From Pelargonium x hortorum (Eukaryota > Streptophyta > Magnoliopsida > Geraniales > Geraniaceae), in NCBI GenBank assembly GCA_036897525.1, contig JAYMTJ010000102.1, positions 1 to 28,745 on the forward strand: DNA of 28,745 bases. The letters run 5' to 3'. The notes beneath the pieces are model-generated. The model made no database searches. It was given only the letters and a program-made list of their open reading frames with translations, and had not been told where the DNA came from. Each line of letters begins with the position of its first letter. The stretch's first letter is position 1. The position numbers were made by a program, and so were the translations under genes. Positions 1 to 11,514 of the stretch are shown here, piece after piece.

Positions 1-3000
1 GTTTTGTAGTAGCTGCCCTTGAGTACTCAAGTATAGGGGCGAGTTTATCCTGTTGTAGGACTTTTTATTTCCAGACCTTGTTGAAATTCTAGTATCATTC
101 TGTATTAGCCACAAGACTTTTGTTCTGAGTATTCTTGTATAGAAAATCTATATATCGCACCAATAGTGTAACCCGGTTGTAATAATGGCTATGTTTATTA
201 TAATGAAAAAAAAACTAAACGAGCATCTGTGATTTTGCATAGATCGCGTATCCAGTATAGGTTGTGGGGTAAGAAATTCGAAGAAAATGTAGCATATCTA
301 GAAAACGACCCTGACTTTAGAGGGATATAGTAAGAAAGTGCTTATGCTCCGGTAAAAAAAAAAATAGTAGAGTATTTTTGTAAAATGTAACAAAATCTCC
401 CCAGGTAATTAATAGCTCTTTCTTTGGTTCATGAACGAGAAGAATGCGGGCTGGCCCTGCCTTTCTGGGCATTTTCTTTATGATTAGTACTAGTTTCTAT
501 TCTATTATATTCTATTAGTAAGAGTATCCTATCAGGCTTAAGTCTTAGTATTAGTAGTTGTATTACTCTATAGTCTTATTAATAGTTATAAATTGTCATG
601 TATACTCTTTTATCTAGAGTATTCGATTTTAAAGGTAAACCTCTAACATTACTTGATAGTACTCACCGACAGCTTATCCTTAACTTGCTTTTCTTAATCT
701 TATAAATATTCTGGAACTGAAGAAAAAAGAATTAATTCCTTTAAAAGCACCTTGTTCCTAACTTACTTGCTTTCATATCTATTTTTCGTAATAATAATAA
801 ACCTATCTTAGCGCTACCTGTACTCTTAGCTGTCTCCTCTTTATGGGGGTTCCTGCGATTCTTTGTAATTACTATTATTAATTAATTAGTCGTGCAATTA
901 TTCTAGATAGTAATAGTCCTTGTACTTATTAGTACTATTGTATCCTGCTAGGAAGCTTAGACTTATATATGTATAAGAGAGTTCCAGTAAAGGATAATTC
1001 CTCTACTTCATTTGCGCTTATGGTACAAACAAAGAGGAGTATGCCTTGAAAACGAATTAACTATAATGACTAATTTAGGCAAACTTACTCTTTTTACTAT
1101 TGATAACTGGTAATACATTCACTATAACTAGACTAACTCTAGAATACAAGCTAGAGTAGCACCATTAGCAGCATTAGGTACTGGTTACAAAGGCAACACT
1201 ATCTCTTTTATACTCCTATAAGTATAAGCTGCTTTCAGATGGGTATCTTTCTTTTCTTTTAATGAAAGACTGATTAAAAAAAACTTAAACGAAAGCGAAT
1301 CCATCTCAATAGAAAGATCAAAAAACCCAGCTTGCAAGCCCTTACAACATTATTTGCCTAAAAAGACAAATGAGTCTACCCAGCAATGTGTTTTACGTTT
1401 TAGTTTTATCATTCGATTTTCCTACATTTCATTTACTTACCTCTGAAATGAAAGAAATAGAAAGGTCTTTGAGACTCCTCTGTTTTAGAGTCTATTATCT
1501 TCTCTATTTACCAGGCTCACCGGAAATATCCTAACCTAAACTAAAAGAAATAGAATAGAAAACTAGAAAAAAGCTTAGAATTGACTTATTTTGCTAGAGA
1601 TACTGGAAAGTCACCCCTTTTTGCTGTTCAGATTTCCCCATAGTAAAAAGTATGAAGTGCAATTTGCGTATAGAAGGAGTGTCAAATTAGACACTTTTCT
1701 GTTCACCATACCATAGTGTAAATGTAAAATAAAAAACTGCACAATTTGCTTTTGTATTACCTGAATAAAATAGGAATTCTAATAGGAATACAGTTTTATA
1801 ACTGTTAAGGAAAACCCCTTTATTTTATAGTAATGCTGAATTTTGTCTTATCCCTCTTGCTCTACTTAAAGGCCTTTGCCCGTTATTTTAAACCAGAGTC
1901 AATTTAGAAAGTGCTAATACACATTAATCCTAAGTTTAACCTAATGATTCTTATAAGCTTTGGGGAGTCTGAGCCATTAGAATTTATAAGGAAAAAAGAC
2001 ATCTTTCTATTATAGTAGCCAGTAACTATGGGATTTTCAAACCACCCTTAATTGGTAGGGTGAAAAAGCTCTCCTCGATACATATTCAGAGCTGTGAGAG
2101 TCCTATTACTTAAGATTAGCAGTGGGAGTATAAGTTATTTTCTTGAGCAAGATACCGGGGGTTCTAGCAGCAGCTATTGACCTCATTTTGTCTACAGAGT
2201 TAGGAATGCTTTTACTTTCATATTCAGTAGATTCGAGATCTACTGAGAAAGCTTTGAAAAAAAAGATTAACATTTTTTTGTAAGTTCTAAGCAATATACT
2301 CAGTAAAGACCTAAAAAAAGGTTAGGGAGCTCCTTATGGATTTACCAAACACAGTGATATGAACGTAATCTATATTCTATAATTAAGTGATTTTCATAAG
2401 CATTCATTCAAGTTACTAGGTAAAGGAAATAATAGACTCTTTTTGAAACCTTCTTTTTTTGGTCTTCCTCTATAAATTAAAAGACTTACTGCAGAAAAGT
2501 CAGAAGAGAGCTAGGACAAGATTTGTAGCATCAGGCTATGGATTTGGTAGCTTACTTGATATAAGAGTTTTCAAGGACAGTAATTTTATGTAGTCTTCTC
2601 TCTTCATGATACTTCTGTTTATAAAATCCTTGTGTTATGGGGAATTATACAGAAAAAGCTCATATATATTAAGGACAAGTAAAGGACTCAGATGAGCTAA
2701 TTAGAAAATCACATTTTATTTAAATAAAAATCAGTTCTATTCGAAGAGCTTTACCAATAGAAATCTAAATATCTCAGGATTTACTCATAAGTCTCCACGA
2801 TATACACAGGGTAGGCTCTAGATAAGATTGACTACTTGATAACAACCTATATGCGTACCCGGAAAATCTAACTTAAAAATCTATTATGCTACAAGACTAA
2901 AAAAAAGTCTAAAAAGATGTTACTGTTACTCTTTAGTAAGGATTCTCCCGAACTCTTTTTAAAAGAAAGATTCTGTACCCTTTGATTCCGCAGAGAGACA

Positions 3001-3754
3001 TACCCCATACGTCTATATCTTTGCCTTATTCACTGTGCTGTGTACTATAACTGCGTAATCCGGTTATCTAATAATTGAGCTAGTCAGATCTTATATAATA
3101 TAGTATAAAGGTTCGAGTTACAGACCGAGAATTACAAAAGATTTTGTTTATCTAGGATCTTCGAATGAGTTTATGGTTATACTTAATTTATAAAAGTGTT
3201 CTCATTTCGTAAGCTTATACCCTTAGATAGCTCGAAATTCGTTATTGACTTTACTTTAATTGTAGTCTTGTTTTTTAGTCTTTATATTTCTTTGCAAAAG
3301 AAACAAGTCCTCCTCAAGGGCTTCTGCTCAAAGTATTACGACAGGATTTTACTCTATGAAATCCCGCAGAATTAAAGTGTAAAATATTGTCACTGAACTG
3401 CTGGTAGAAGTTGTGTCATTGCTTTTTTTTTTTCAAAGAATAATTAAGTGTTCACAAATCCTAGCATATTCAAGAATATAGACTCTACCCCTTTTTTTCA
3501 TATGAATGAATATAGGTTCCGGAGATCGGAACTAACTAAAAATGACTTAGTTTTCAACCCAATAAAGAAAGAGGGTCTTAAATTCTTTTATATAGAAGAC
3601 ATGTAAGCGGATCCTCTCTTAGCTCATCAGCCTTTGAGTAATAGAAACACGTATTTGAGTTAAAGAGAGATTCTATAATTAAGGTTTTACTATTTGAGTA
3701 TACAAGGTAGACTCTAGTAAGTAACAAAGATTCTAAAAAAAGCTTCTCTCTGCA
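1..3754. other. Non-coding stretch, nothing recognisable
   Basis: I see no gene, RNA or transposon here. Small landmarks are a perfect 14-bp palindrome CTTGAGTACTCAAG at 18-31, TTCTA-type imperfect repeats around 495-520, and a run of eleven T at 3423-3433. The 62- and 74-codon frames on the minus strand do not resemble proteins. Confidence 0.7.
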
Positions 3755-3830
3755 CTGGAGTAAAAGGGTTCGAACCGTTGAACGCCCGCTCTCGGAACTC
3801 ATGCTTTAGCCCCACCCCAAAGCAAATATG
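3755..3830 (-). pseudogene. Decayed tRNA-Gln-like relic (mitochondrial type 3' half)
   Basis: The 3' half on the minus strand, ending CGAACCCTTTTACTCCAG, nearly matches the T arm and acceptor end of plant mitochondrial tRNA-Gln as I remember it. That form differs from the plastid tRNA-Gln, which ends in CTTCCGTCCCAG. An equal-length alignment continues through GCTAAAGCAT, corresponding to GGTAAGGCAT in the D arm. The anticodon arm no longer pairs (GAGTT against CGGGC) and the TTG anticodon is absent. The 5' acceptor strand is also lost. It is a relic or a t-element (a tRNA-like fold used as an RNA processing signal in plant mitochondria), not a working tRNA. Confidence 0.55.
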
Positions 3831-5126
3831 AGTCTCCATCTCGTAATTTTACTGCAGTTTTATTAGATAAATATTATTAGAGGGTTGGGTGCTCCTAGAC
3901 ATCTATTTTTTTATTATACTTATATATATTAGTGTAGTGGATGCTTAAAAAAATGAAATGATTTTTAACTCTACAAGAAAGATTCTTTAAGACTCGTTTT
4001 AGCTTAGACTTGGCCTTTCTCTCGGGTTACTCGCTTTCCTAACTTCTTAAATAGAATTTAGTTTACAGTTATTAGTCTGAGATTCTTCTAAAATGCTTTT
4101 TCAAGGGTACCTCCTTATTAGACTGTATTCAAAATTTCAGAACGAATTTCTCTTCATCTTGAATAGAGGTAGATATTTGAGACCGAAGGCCAATTCTTTA
4201 TTTTGCCTTCAACGGATGATGAATGGTATTAATTTAAGGCTCGCAAAAACAAGAAATTCCAGTCCAGCGTGGATCGGATAAAAATAGGAACTTCTCCTTT
4301 AAAGTACTCAGATTTAGTAATCTGCAATCTTGCTTGATGGTAAAGAATATTCGTTCTGGTTGAAGACCTTGCCTTGAGACATGTTGGATTAACTTTCCTA
4401 GATGTATTTCCATTGGTAAGAACATCCAGAATTCTTATTGTCTCCCACTTACATCAATTAGCTTTAGAAGTTAAATCCACTTAAACTATACATAGCTATT
4501 TTGGAGGGCTTAACTTGATCTGGTATTCCCAGTGAGTTTCATATGGCATTTCCAAAAGGATAAGATTACACACGTTAAAAGTTTTTTAGTAGCAATTTCA
4601 GAATCTAGAAAGTATAGTGCATAGCGGGTTTTTTCTGAAAGGGGGCATACTAGAGAAAAGCCTTTTTACTTACATAAAGAGGGACGCAAGGAAGGAGACA
4701 ATCTTTATCCTTGTTCTGAGTGGGGATTGTATAAAATTCCAGTTCCTCTAACTGACTTCTATAGTTCTATGACTTTTGATTTACAAGGTCAAATAGACTC
4801 CAATCGCCTTCATTGAAGCCCCCTTTTGTACCTTTGCTATCGATTACTGCTCTATATTTCTATAAGAGTTTGTTCTACATAATTCTTAATTTATTCTTTA
4901 AGATATCGAGAACCTTGTGACTCAAATAGGTAAGAAATGCACAAAAAGAAGTCAACTTAGCAGGGCTTCATTATGCCTAAAATTCTATAATATCTAGGGT
5001 ACTTAAAACTTTCTACTTAAAACGAGCACAAACCAACTAAAATCTCGTTTATTTAAGCCTAACTATGCTACTAAGTGAATCTGCTAATAAAAAAAAAGAG
5101 CAGCTTTATTATGCAAGAAATTGCAG
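3831..5126. other. Non-coding stretch, nothing recognisable
   Basis: There are only chance-length open frames on both strands around 4093-4425. I found no tRNA, rRNA or transposon motif. Confidence 0.7.
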
Positions 5127-5190
5127 TAAGTAATAGTATGATTTGAACCAATGCATTCTAAGAAGTTGCCGCTTTATTGAACAATAGAAA
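5127..5190 (-). pseudogene. Decayed tRNA-like relic (T arm like plastid tRNA-Met)
   Basis: The minus strand carries GCATTGGTTCAAATC, one base off the T-arm start of plastid elongator tRNA-Met as I remember it. Upstream TTGTTCAATAAAGCGGC has the spacing of a D arm. The anticodon stem does not pair and the acceptor ends are not complementary. Identity beyond 'tRNA-like' is uncertain. Confidence 0.35.
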
Positions 5191-5862
5191 ATAAAGGAGC
5201 AAGATTTCTACTTTTTTTTATAGGAAGGAAAGTCTACTACTACGTGACAATTTATTCTATATAAGAATAAGATAAGGTATTCTCTATTGCCTGAAATGGC
5301 TGAAAATTAGAAAACACAGGGCTCTCTTTTTTATTAAGGTTTAGGTTTAATAAGGAAAATGCCAGATTGTAGAAGGGTTTTCCTCTTGTATTATATTATA
5401 TTATTAAAAAAATCGAGTCACTTCTTGCAGGCCGGTTTCGAAAGAGGCTCCCCTTTGATTACATAGGTCCAAGTTTTTATGCAATCCTATTATGAACCCT
5501 TTCTTTTGTATTTTACTGGGATATGATATTCCAGTCTTCGCTTTGAGGAAAACTAAAAGAAATTCATGACATACTTGCTAAATAAAAGAAAGTTAAGGGA
5601 GTAAGACTACTTACTCCAATCTAAGTTTTTTAATCACATATTTATAAGTAGAATGTCTCTATAAATTCAATTTCTAGAAGCTCCCAAAAGCCTATAAGAC
5701 TAGAATTAGGGTTCCTCTTTCTTTCACAGGAGACTCTGTAGAAGAGGTCTTTTCGTATCAAAAGTTAGTGTCCTTTTATAAGTTAATCTTACTTGTAGTG
5801 AGTAAGAACGCGAGGTAGTATATAAGTTTTAAACCTTCAGAAAACGCATTATTTGTTAGCGG
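5191..5862. other. Non-coding stretch with a short TTATA repeat
   Basis: An AT repeat (TTATA, three units with one change) lies at about 5391-5405. Nothing else is recognisable. Confidence 0.7.
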
Positions 5863-6075
5863 TTGTTACGGAAATCATTATTAATCGTCATTGAAGAACT
5901 TCAACCTAGTGAACTTTTTGGTCATAAGGGTAACTCTACATACACCCTATCTTTTCAAAAAAAAGGGCGGTACTTAAGAAAAAAAATCTATTTACCTGGA
6001 GCACTCTCGATTAGGGTTAATAAAAGGACCCTAGTCCATAAATTTTATAGAGATTTATTAAGATCCGGTTACTAG
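5863..6075 (+). CDS. Unrecognised basic open frame, 70 codons, probably not a gene
   Basis: This would encode a 70-residue, strongly basic peptide with a Lys/Arg-rich C-terminal half (QKKGRYLRKK and RVNKRT). That composition recalls a ribosomal protein, but I could not match it to any mitochondrial rps or rpl family I know. There is no ATG. The frame starts from TTG, and an in-frame TAG lies two codons upstream, so the frame cannot extend in that direction without RNA editing of the stop. No ribosome binding site or neighbour supports it. Frames of this length are expected by chance here. Confidence 0.18.
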   Translation: MLRKSLLIVIEELQPSELFGHKGNSTYTLSFQKKGRYLRKKIYLPGALSIRVNKRTLVHKFYRDLLRSGY

Positions 6076-7614
6076 AGTTCTATTAAGTTAGTTCATAAGA
6101 CTTTTTAATACTAAGCTCAAAAAAGTCAAAATAGCTTTGATGGATAAGTTTATACACACCCTAAAGGAGCTCCCCTAGATATGTTACTTAAAAAAAGTTT
6201 TGTGCCTTTGAAAGGGCGCTTCGCTGAGTAAAAACTCGTACAAATTGAAGAAGGGTAGTTCTATTAGAAAGAGACTAAGCCATCCTGTATATTGAAATAT
6301 ATGCCAGTTCTTTTTCAGTAGTTAGATTCTAGTATAGAGCTTCAATAACTAGAGTATAGCAGGTTTGGCTAGCTTTTTTTTTTGGAACTCCTATTAAATC
6401 TGAGCATGTGACAACAAAAGACAAGAAAAACTAAAGTTTATGTGAGGCTGAATAAATTGAAAGTTAAATAAGCTTATACCGGCTTCTAAGGGTACCCTAG
6501 TTAGTATCAAAGGCTAAAATACCTCTCGAATTTGCTGGAGTAACCTCGCTAAGACGTACTGAACGATTACAATTAGAGAGCAGATTTCTTTTCTGGGTGT
6601 CCTTATTGAGCTGTTGATATTAAGAAGGGTTGCTTCAGTTCATATTACTAAGGTTTTTTTCACTTCGTATCTCCTTGTCATATCAAAAACACTTTTATTC
6701 TAAACTCCTAAAATAGCCGTTCCGGAGTTTTATACAAAGATCCGTTTAGCGTAGCGGGTGCCCGTTCAGTTTCTTTTAGTTCTAACGACACGCACAGGGT
6801 ATGCTTCTTAACTTAAACACACCGACGGGTGTCCTGTATAGGCACTAAATAGGAAATAGGACTTTCCGCAATATCATATCAGTATCAAGGTTATATTGAC
6901 TCGGAAGCTAAGAAAAAATGAGAATTAGAGCAAAGCCCCGAAAATACAGAGCTACGGTTTAACTTGCTTTGCTAAAGGAAAAGTTACAAGCAATTATTAA
7001 AGTGTCTCTTTCTCTTTTACCACGATATTACTTTAACAGACCTCCTATACCATTAAATAAAGGTGTTTAATTAAGGTAAAAGCTTGTAAGGAATAACTAC
7101 GACTACTAATAAGGATGTGTTCCAGCATTCAGGTTAAGGGAGTTTAGGCAAGTATAGCTCATTTTTTGCGAGATATACACATTTTTCTTATGAGGAAGCC
7201 TGAACTCTCTAATACAATAGTTAGACTATATCTATATTCCAACGACCTAACTATTAAAGAATTCTAAAAGGTGTTGGATTTTAGTTGACAAGACAGAAGA
7301 TAGTTCTAGTTGGCAAAGAACTTTAATGAATAAGTGCTCTAGTACTAAGACTCAATCAGGATAGCATCAATCTTCGCAAGGTAATATGGCTTACTAGGAT
7401 ATAGAGAAAAAAGTAGTACAACAGCTATAAAGGCTGGGAAAGAGTATACTCGAGGGATAGGGAATTTCCACAGGGTTTTACAAGCTTGCTTCAGCTTAGT
7501 TCTTACTAGTTCTCAAGTTAGAAAGGATAATCTTAAGTCTAAGTAATTTAGTAAAAGAATGAGTTAGGTCTAGTCAGTAAGCATAAGAAAGGTGTTGAGA
7601 TTAAGAGGAGAGTT
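6076..7614. other. Non-coding stretch, nothing secure
   Basis: Landmarks are a run of ten T at 6374-6383 and a small hairpin ACACC-GAC-GGGTGT near 6820. The last 500 bp is purine-rich on the plus strand and may belong to the gypsy integrase fossil that follows, but I could match no domain in it. Confidence 0.6.
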
Positions 7615-7900
7615 TACTCAGTTAGGTTTGTATTAAAGAAGTTCTCCTAGACAGTAAAAGGTCTTTTGCTAGAGTCTTCACTGATCAAGGTGTTATGAAC
7701 TAAGTTTTCTTTAGGAGCAAGTCAAAACCTTTAGTAAAGGACAAGCCTAAGATTGCCTTTACTCTTTAACCAGAATACACTAACGGTAACAGAGTATGTA
7801 AAGCATTCCAGTCTGTCGTTTTTAGACCAAGGACGAACAGGGAGTTGATTTAGTTGTGCTCTTGAATTTTACAGGGATGTTAAGGAATAATGTAGAAAAA
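7615..7900 (+). mobile_element. Ty3/gypsy retrotransposon fossil, integrase core piece
   Basis: One plus-strand frame shows the order and spacing of a Ty3/gypsy integrase core. IKEV precedes TDQG, which corresponds to the family's S/T-D-R/Q-G around the second catalytic aspartate. FFRS follows, then PEYTNG, corresponding to H-P-E/Q-T-D/N-G, about 29 residues after the aspartate as in the family. An RV and an FQ follow where the family has R-V-N and a conserved leucine region. The piece is clearly broken, with several breaks in about 90 codons, and looks old. No flanking LTR is evident. The call rests on motif spacing read by eye. Confidence 0.42.
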
Positions 7901-8089
7901 AGAATTTATAAAAGATCTTATTAAAACTTTTTTTATTATATTATAGCTCACGAAACGGCAGTTTAACGCTTTCCGCTAGGGAATACTCTTGATCAACAAG
8001 GATTTTTTTTCTTAGCTAGTGAAATATCAAAAAAAGGGAATCCTACAGGTATAAGAAGAAGCAAGTCAAAGAAGCTAAGACTGAAATTG

Positions 8090-8470
8090 TTGCGGTCCAG
8101 ATTCTGAGTAAGGGGCTCTCTCTTGGCAGTCATGGCTCTAGCTGTCATGGGTATCATCTCTCTAGTACAGGGTATGGCATCTACAGCAACTGTTGGCAGC
8201 TCCTTCTCTGGCTGCTATGACTCTGGTTAGGGCTCAGGTTCCTCCTTCTGCAACAGAAACAGGTATCAGGTATGCAGCTCTTACAAAGTAAGCTCCTGAA
8301 AGAAGTAAGTCAAAGTCATTTGGGGTTCTTATGTATGTAAGTGGAAGACACTGACTGCAGAGATACCACAAGCAAAAAGTATATCGAAATTGACTGCTCG
8401 ATAAAGAAAAGAGTAGACTCTAAATATAGAAGCTGGTTGGGAGTACACTAATGTAGTTTTTGTAGTATTG
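8090..8470 (+). mobile_element. Ty1/copia retrotransposon fossil, RNase H end piece
   Basis: Near 8365-8400 a plus-strand frame reads SKKYIEIDC followed by a basic stretch. This corresponds to the T-K-H-I-E/D-I/V-D-C-H segment near the end of the copia RNase H domain. The preceding 250 bp is less AT-rich than its surroundings and mostly open, rich in Leu, Gln and Ser, but I could not place it securely in the domain. The piece is broken at several points and appears old. It follows the gypsy integrase piece by about 200 bp on the same strand but belongs to a different family, so the two are separate insertions. Confidence 0.38.
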
Positions 8471-9854
8471 CTTCGTTTCCAGAAATCCTAGTTAAACAAA
8501 CTTGAAGTATTTGGAAAAGAGAGTCCAGTTCTAACGGGATTCTTGTCTTGTTATATTTCCAAAACTCGTGACAAAGGGACCCTTTTTTATATTATAAAAG
8601 CTAAACCAGATAAAATTTTCTTACCAAGAATATAGGATAGGTATAAAGATTTCTAGGGAATATAGATAGCAGAATAGTTATGCTCTATTCAGAAACCGTT
8701 TAAGGGGTCCGTTTTTAAAGGGTTTCCGCCGCCGTTGTAGTTGTGCTTTACTATTTTGAGGGAGTTATAGGACAAATGCTGGGGTAACGTCTTTTAGCTT
8801 GTTAAAAGGAATTCCTAAAGTATAATAGGAAAAAAACGGAAACGTATATACCTGTTTAATTTAAGAGATTGTAAGAATTAAGGATAAGGAACAGCTTCAA
8901 ATAATGAGGGATACAAAGATATATAGAGATGGGTTTCTAGATTTCTAGGTCTTTTTGGTGTTATGGGAGATTCGAATTCCAGCATTCCAGCATACTATGG
9001 GGCTTGAACTAACGTATTCTGTATTCGGGTTAGAGAGATGCTTAGGAAATATTAATTAAAAGAATTGAAACTAAAGGCATTATTAATTTTCCCGTAAATG
9101 AAGTAAAGTACCTTTTAAGTTAAGTATAGTTTCACTGATCGAGGAAATTGTAATTACACTATACAAAGAGGTTTTCTTCCTTTTTTGTAGTAATAGGATT
9201 AGGGTTCAAAGATTAGTTACTTATACTAGTTTGTCATAATAATATGGTAATTGGATATATTCAACAAATTAGATAAGGCTATTTCCCCTTTGGGGGCTTG
9301 GCCTTCTCCTAACTCAGTTTATGAAACGAGAAACATAATATAGACTTGGGGTCAATTAAAGAGTATTAAATCACTTGCGTTTTTATAAAAAAGATTTTGT
9401 GTGCTTGAGTTGTGTCTTACTCCTTTTGAATATCCCTCTTGTAATACTTGGAAAATGCTTTCATTTAGAATTTGTAAGCGAAGCTCACCAGAATTTGCTT
9501 TTTCCCTTTTGCCATACTTTATTCAAATTTAGGGGCAGAAGTCCTAGATAAACAGTGTTGGTATATAAAAATCTATAGAGGAGTGCTCCGAGTTGTGGAA
9601 AATAGGGTAAAATCCTACTACTTTGTTTGTTAATGTTTTTCCAGTATCTCTAGTTTTAACAAAGGGAAGTTCATTAGCAGGCTCTGTTTTCCAGTCAGTG
9701 TTTTTTGTTGTAAGGTTGTTAAAGGCAAGGGTTCCCCGGTGTTTCCTAGTTTTTTTGAGAGTATTTAAAAGGCATTTTTAAGAAATAAGGAAGTTCCAAA
9801 GTAGGTCTTGAAAGTGTTATGAGTATTTTCTATCGATAAAGCTAACGGAAGTCC
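8471..9854. other. Non-coding stretch around one weak tRNA-like relic
   Basis: Apart from the relic at 8986-9046 and the ATTCCAGC tandem pair at 8976-8991, I see no gene or element. Confidence 0.6.
8986..9046 (-). pseudogene. tRNA-like relic, unassigned
   Basis: The minus strand has AGCAT near 9040 and ATGCT near 8990 as a possible five-pair end stem, and between them ACGTTAGTTCAAGCCC resembling a T arm. No convincing anticodon stem is visible. It adjoins an eight-base tandem duplication (ATTCCAGC twice, 8976-8991). This is a weak call. Confidence 0.2.
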
Positions 9855-10072
9855 AGTTTTCTAGCTCTTGAAGTTAGTGTCATTGTATGTGAGGTTGACT
9901 AAACTAGTACTATCATGGGATTAACCTCCTAACCAGGGCCTGTTTAGTCGGTAAGATAGATATACGCATGCATTATCTCCCAAGGTTTTGTCTCCTCTCT
10001 AACGATAAACTACATAAAACATGAGGGCTTCGCGCCTTTTAACAATCTAATAAAGCATCTAATACTAAAGTC
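9855..10072 (-). repeat. Diverged direct repeat, copy 1 (LTR-like)
   Basis: This stretch aligns with 10873-11092 in the same orientation. Shared blocks in order are an AGTACTA-type block, TTAACCTCC, ACTCGGTAA/AGTCGGTAA, a CATTCATTAT/CATGCATTAT block, GGTTTTGTCTCCTC/GGTTTGTCTCCTC and CCTTTTAACAAT. Read on the minus strand it resembles a plant LTR, with a GC-poor leader, AGGAGACAAAACC, then an AATGCATG run before GTATATC, and an end near GGAGGTTAATCCC. Similarity may run about 60 bp past that end. It is probably a decayed LTR or a duplicated element segment. Confidence 0.45.
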
Positions 10073-10139
10073 TATATCTAATAACTCTATTTTCGAGTAA
10101 TACAAATACAATAGCTACACAAGCAAAAGAAACTAAATC

Positions 10140-10560
10140 AACTAAAATCATGACTGGGAATTAGCTCCTGTCTCGCTTCTCCACTAATCCCTGTAAGTAT
10201 CTCTACTTTAACTGCTATATATTCTAGCTATTAGGCTGGGAAGGCCTTAGGTTTTCTTTACTTTCATATGTCCTCTTCTGGCTTTTAGTCTTTCTCTTAC
10301 CCTGAGCAGGACCTCCTTTATTAAGGTTTTGACTATGTCCTCTATTTACATAGCTTGTTTCTTACTATCTTATGTAGGATTGTATCCATTTCCGGTCTCC
10401 TTCCAGATTAAATACTAGGGTTTATGGATTCTTTCCCCTTAAAACCCCGACCAACTTAAATACCCCTCCGACCTAACTAGAAATCCTCTTGCTCCTTTAT
10501 AACTAAGATAAGAAAGATACATCATCAAAGAGGACTCTCTAATCCTTTAATGGTTGGGAT
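10140..10560 (-). other. Purine-rich (minus strand) stretch between the two LTR-like copies
   Basis: The plus strand is strongly pyrimidine-rich here, so the minus strand is A/G-rich, as coding strands of old retroelements tend to be. I could not match any domain. Its position between two same-direction LTR-like copies makes an internal element region the simplest guess, but no motif proves it. Confidence 0.2.
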
Positions 10561-10872
10561 TGCTGCTGCTAAGAAAGTTCTAGGTAGATTTCTGAGGAAA
10601 GGTAAGATCCAGAGTCTAGTTTCTTTTCCATTTAAGAGGAAGTCAAGAAGTCATTTGAAAGTCGGGTAGATTTCTTAGATCCAGGTATTTCTTAGTTAGA
10701 GTTAGGTATTCAATAAAGGGCTTGCTGACTTGTTTAACGTAACTGGTTGTGTATAACAGGTTTTGGTATTGTTTCTAATGCTAATGGATCCGATTTGTCC
10801 TTTAGCTTTTATTAGTGGAATAGAGAAAAAGCAATTGTAAGGAATTAAAAGTAGGGCTAAAGTCATTTGCAA

Positions 10873-11092
10873 TTTCTAGTCAAGTTGAAGTTTTCTGGTC
10901 ATACTGTGTAAGGTGTTCCGTCTAAAGTACTAGTAAAGGCATTAACCTCCCCAAACCTTGTTTTACTCGGTAAAAAAGGATATACTCATTCATTATACTA
11001 CAAAGGTTTGTCTCCTCCTATATATATGATAAAGGCAAAAGGCAAGAGGAATATCTCCTTTTAACAATTTAAGAAAGCACCTTAATATACTT
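10873..11092 (-). repeat. Diverged direct repeat, copy 2 (LTR-like)
   Basis: This is the second copy, about 1.02 kb from the first. On the minus strand it has a TATATATA box-like run, then AGGAGGAGACAAACC, then AATGAATGAGTATATCC. That order (TATA box, about 35 bases, AATGAAT run) is common in plant LTRs. The 800 bp between the copies is too short for a full gag-pol region, so this could be a deleted or non-autonomous element, or two partial insertions. No clear tRNA primer binding site was found beside either copy. Confidence 0.45.
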
Positions 11093-11514
11093 ATTCTAAA
11101 TACCAATCTGAACACTAATAAGTCATCTCTAACACTATCTCCTGCCTGGAAAAACCAACCCTGAAACTCTGCTTACAAAGGAACTCTATCTCTAACCTGA
11201 CTCAGGGCAAAGCTCTTTCAACTCTAAGTGGGAATTGATGCTAAGGTAAAGACAGAAGGTGTAGTCAGTTGTTTGCTGTTACTATGAAGGAAAGCTAGTC
11301 AAAGGTGTCGATGTCGCTTGAGAGTTGGTACTGTCAGTACTGTTGAGATGGAGAAAGCTAGCAGTCAGTGCAAGCCCATTCAATAGCTGTTAAATAGAGG
11401 GTAAATGAATGAAGGTGAATCTAGGTTTTTTTTGCTCAGTGAAAGCTCACCTAACTAAGGAAGAATCTAAGCCAGTCAACTTAAATATCTTAACCCGAGT
11501 GATACCATCAAGTA

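Noticed and set aside
3578-4425. Open frames of 62-74 codons on both strands near 3.6-4.4 kb.
   Set aside because: Their lengths are within chance expectation, they overlap a tRNA relic or each other on opposite strands, and they resemble no protein family.
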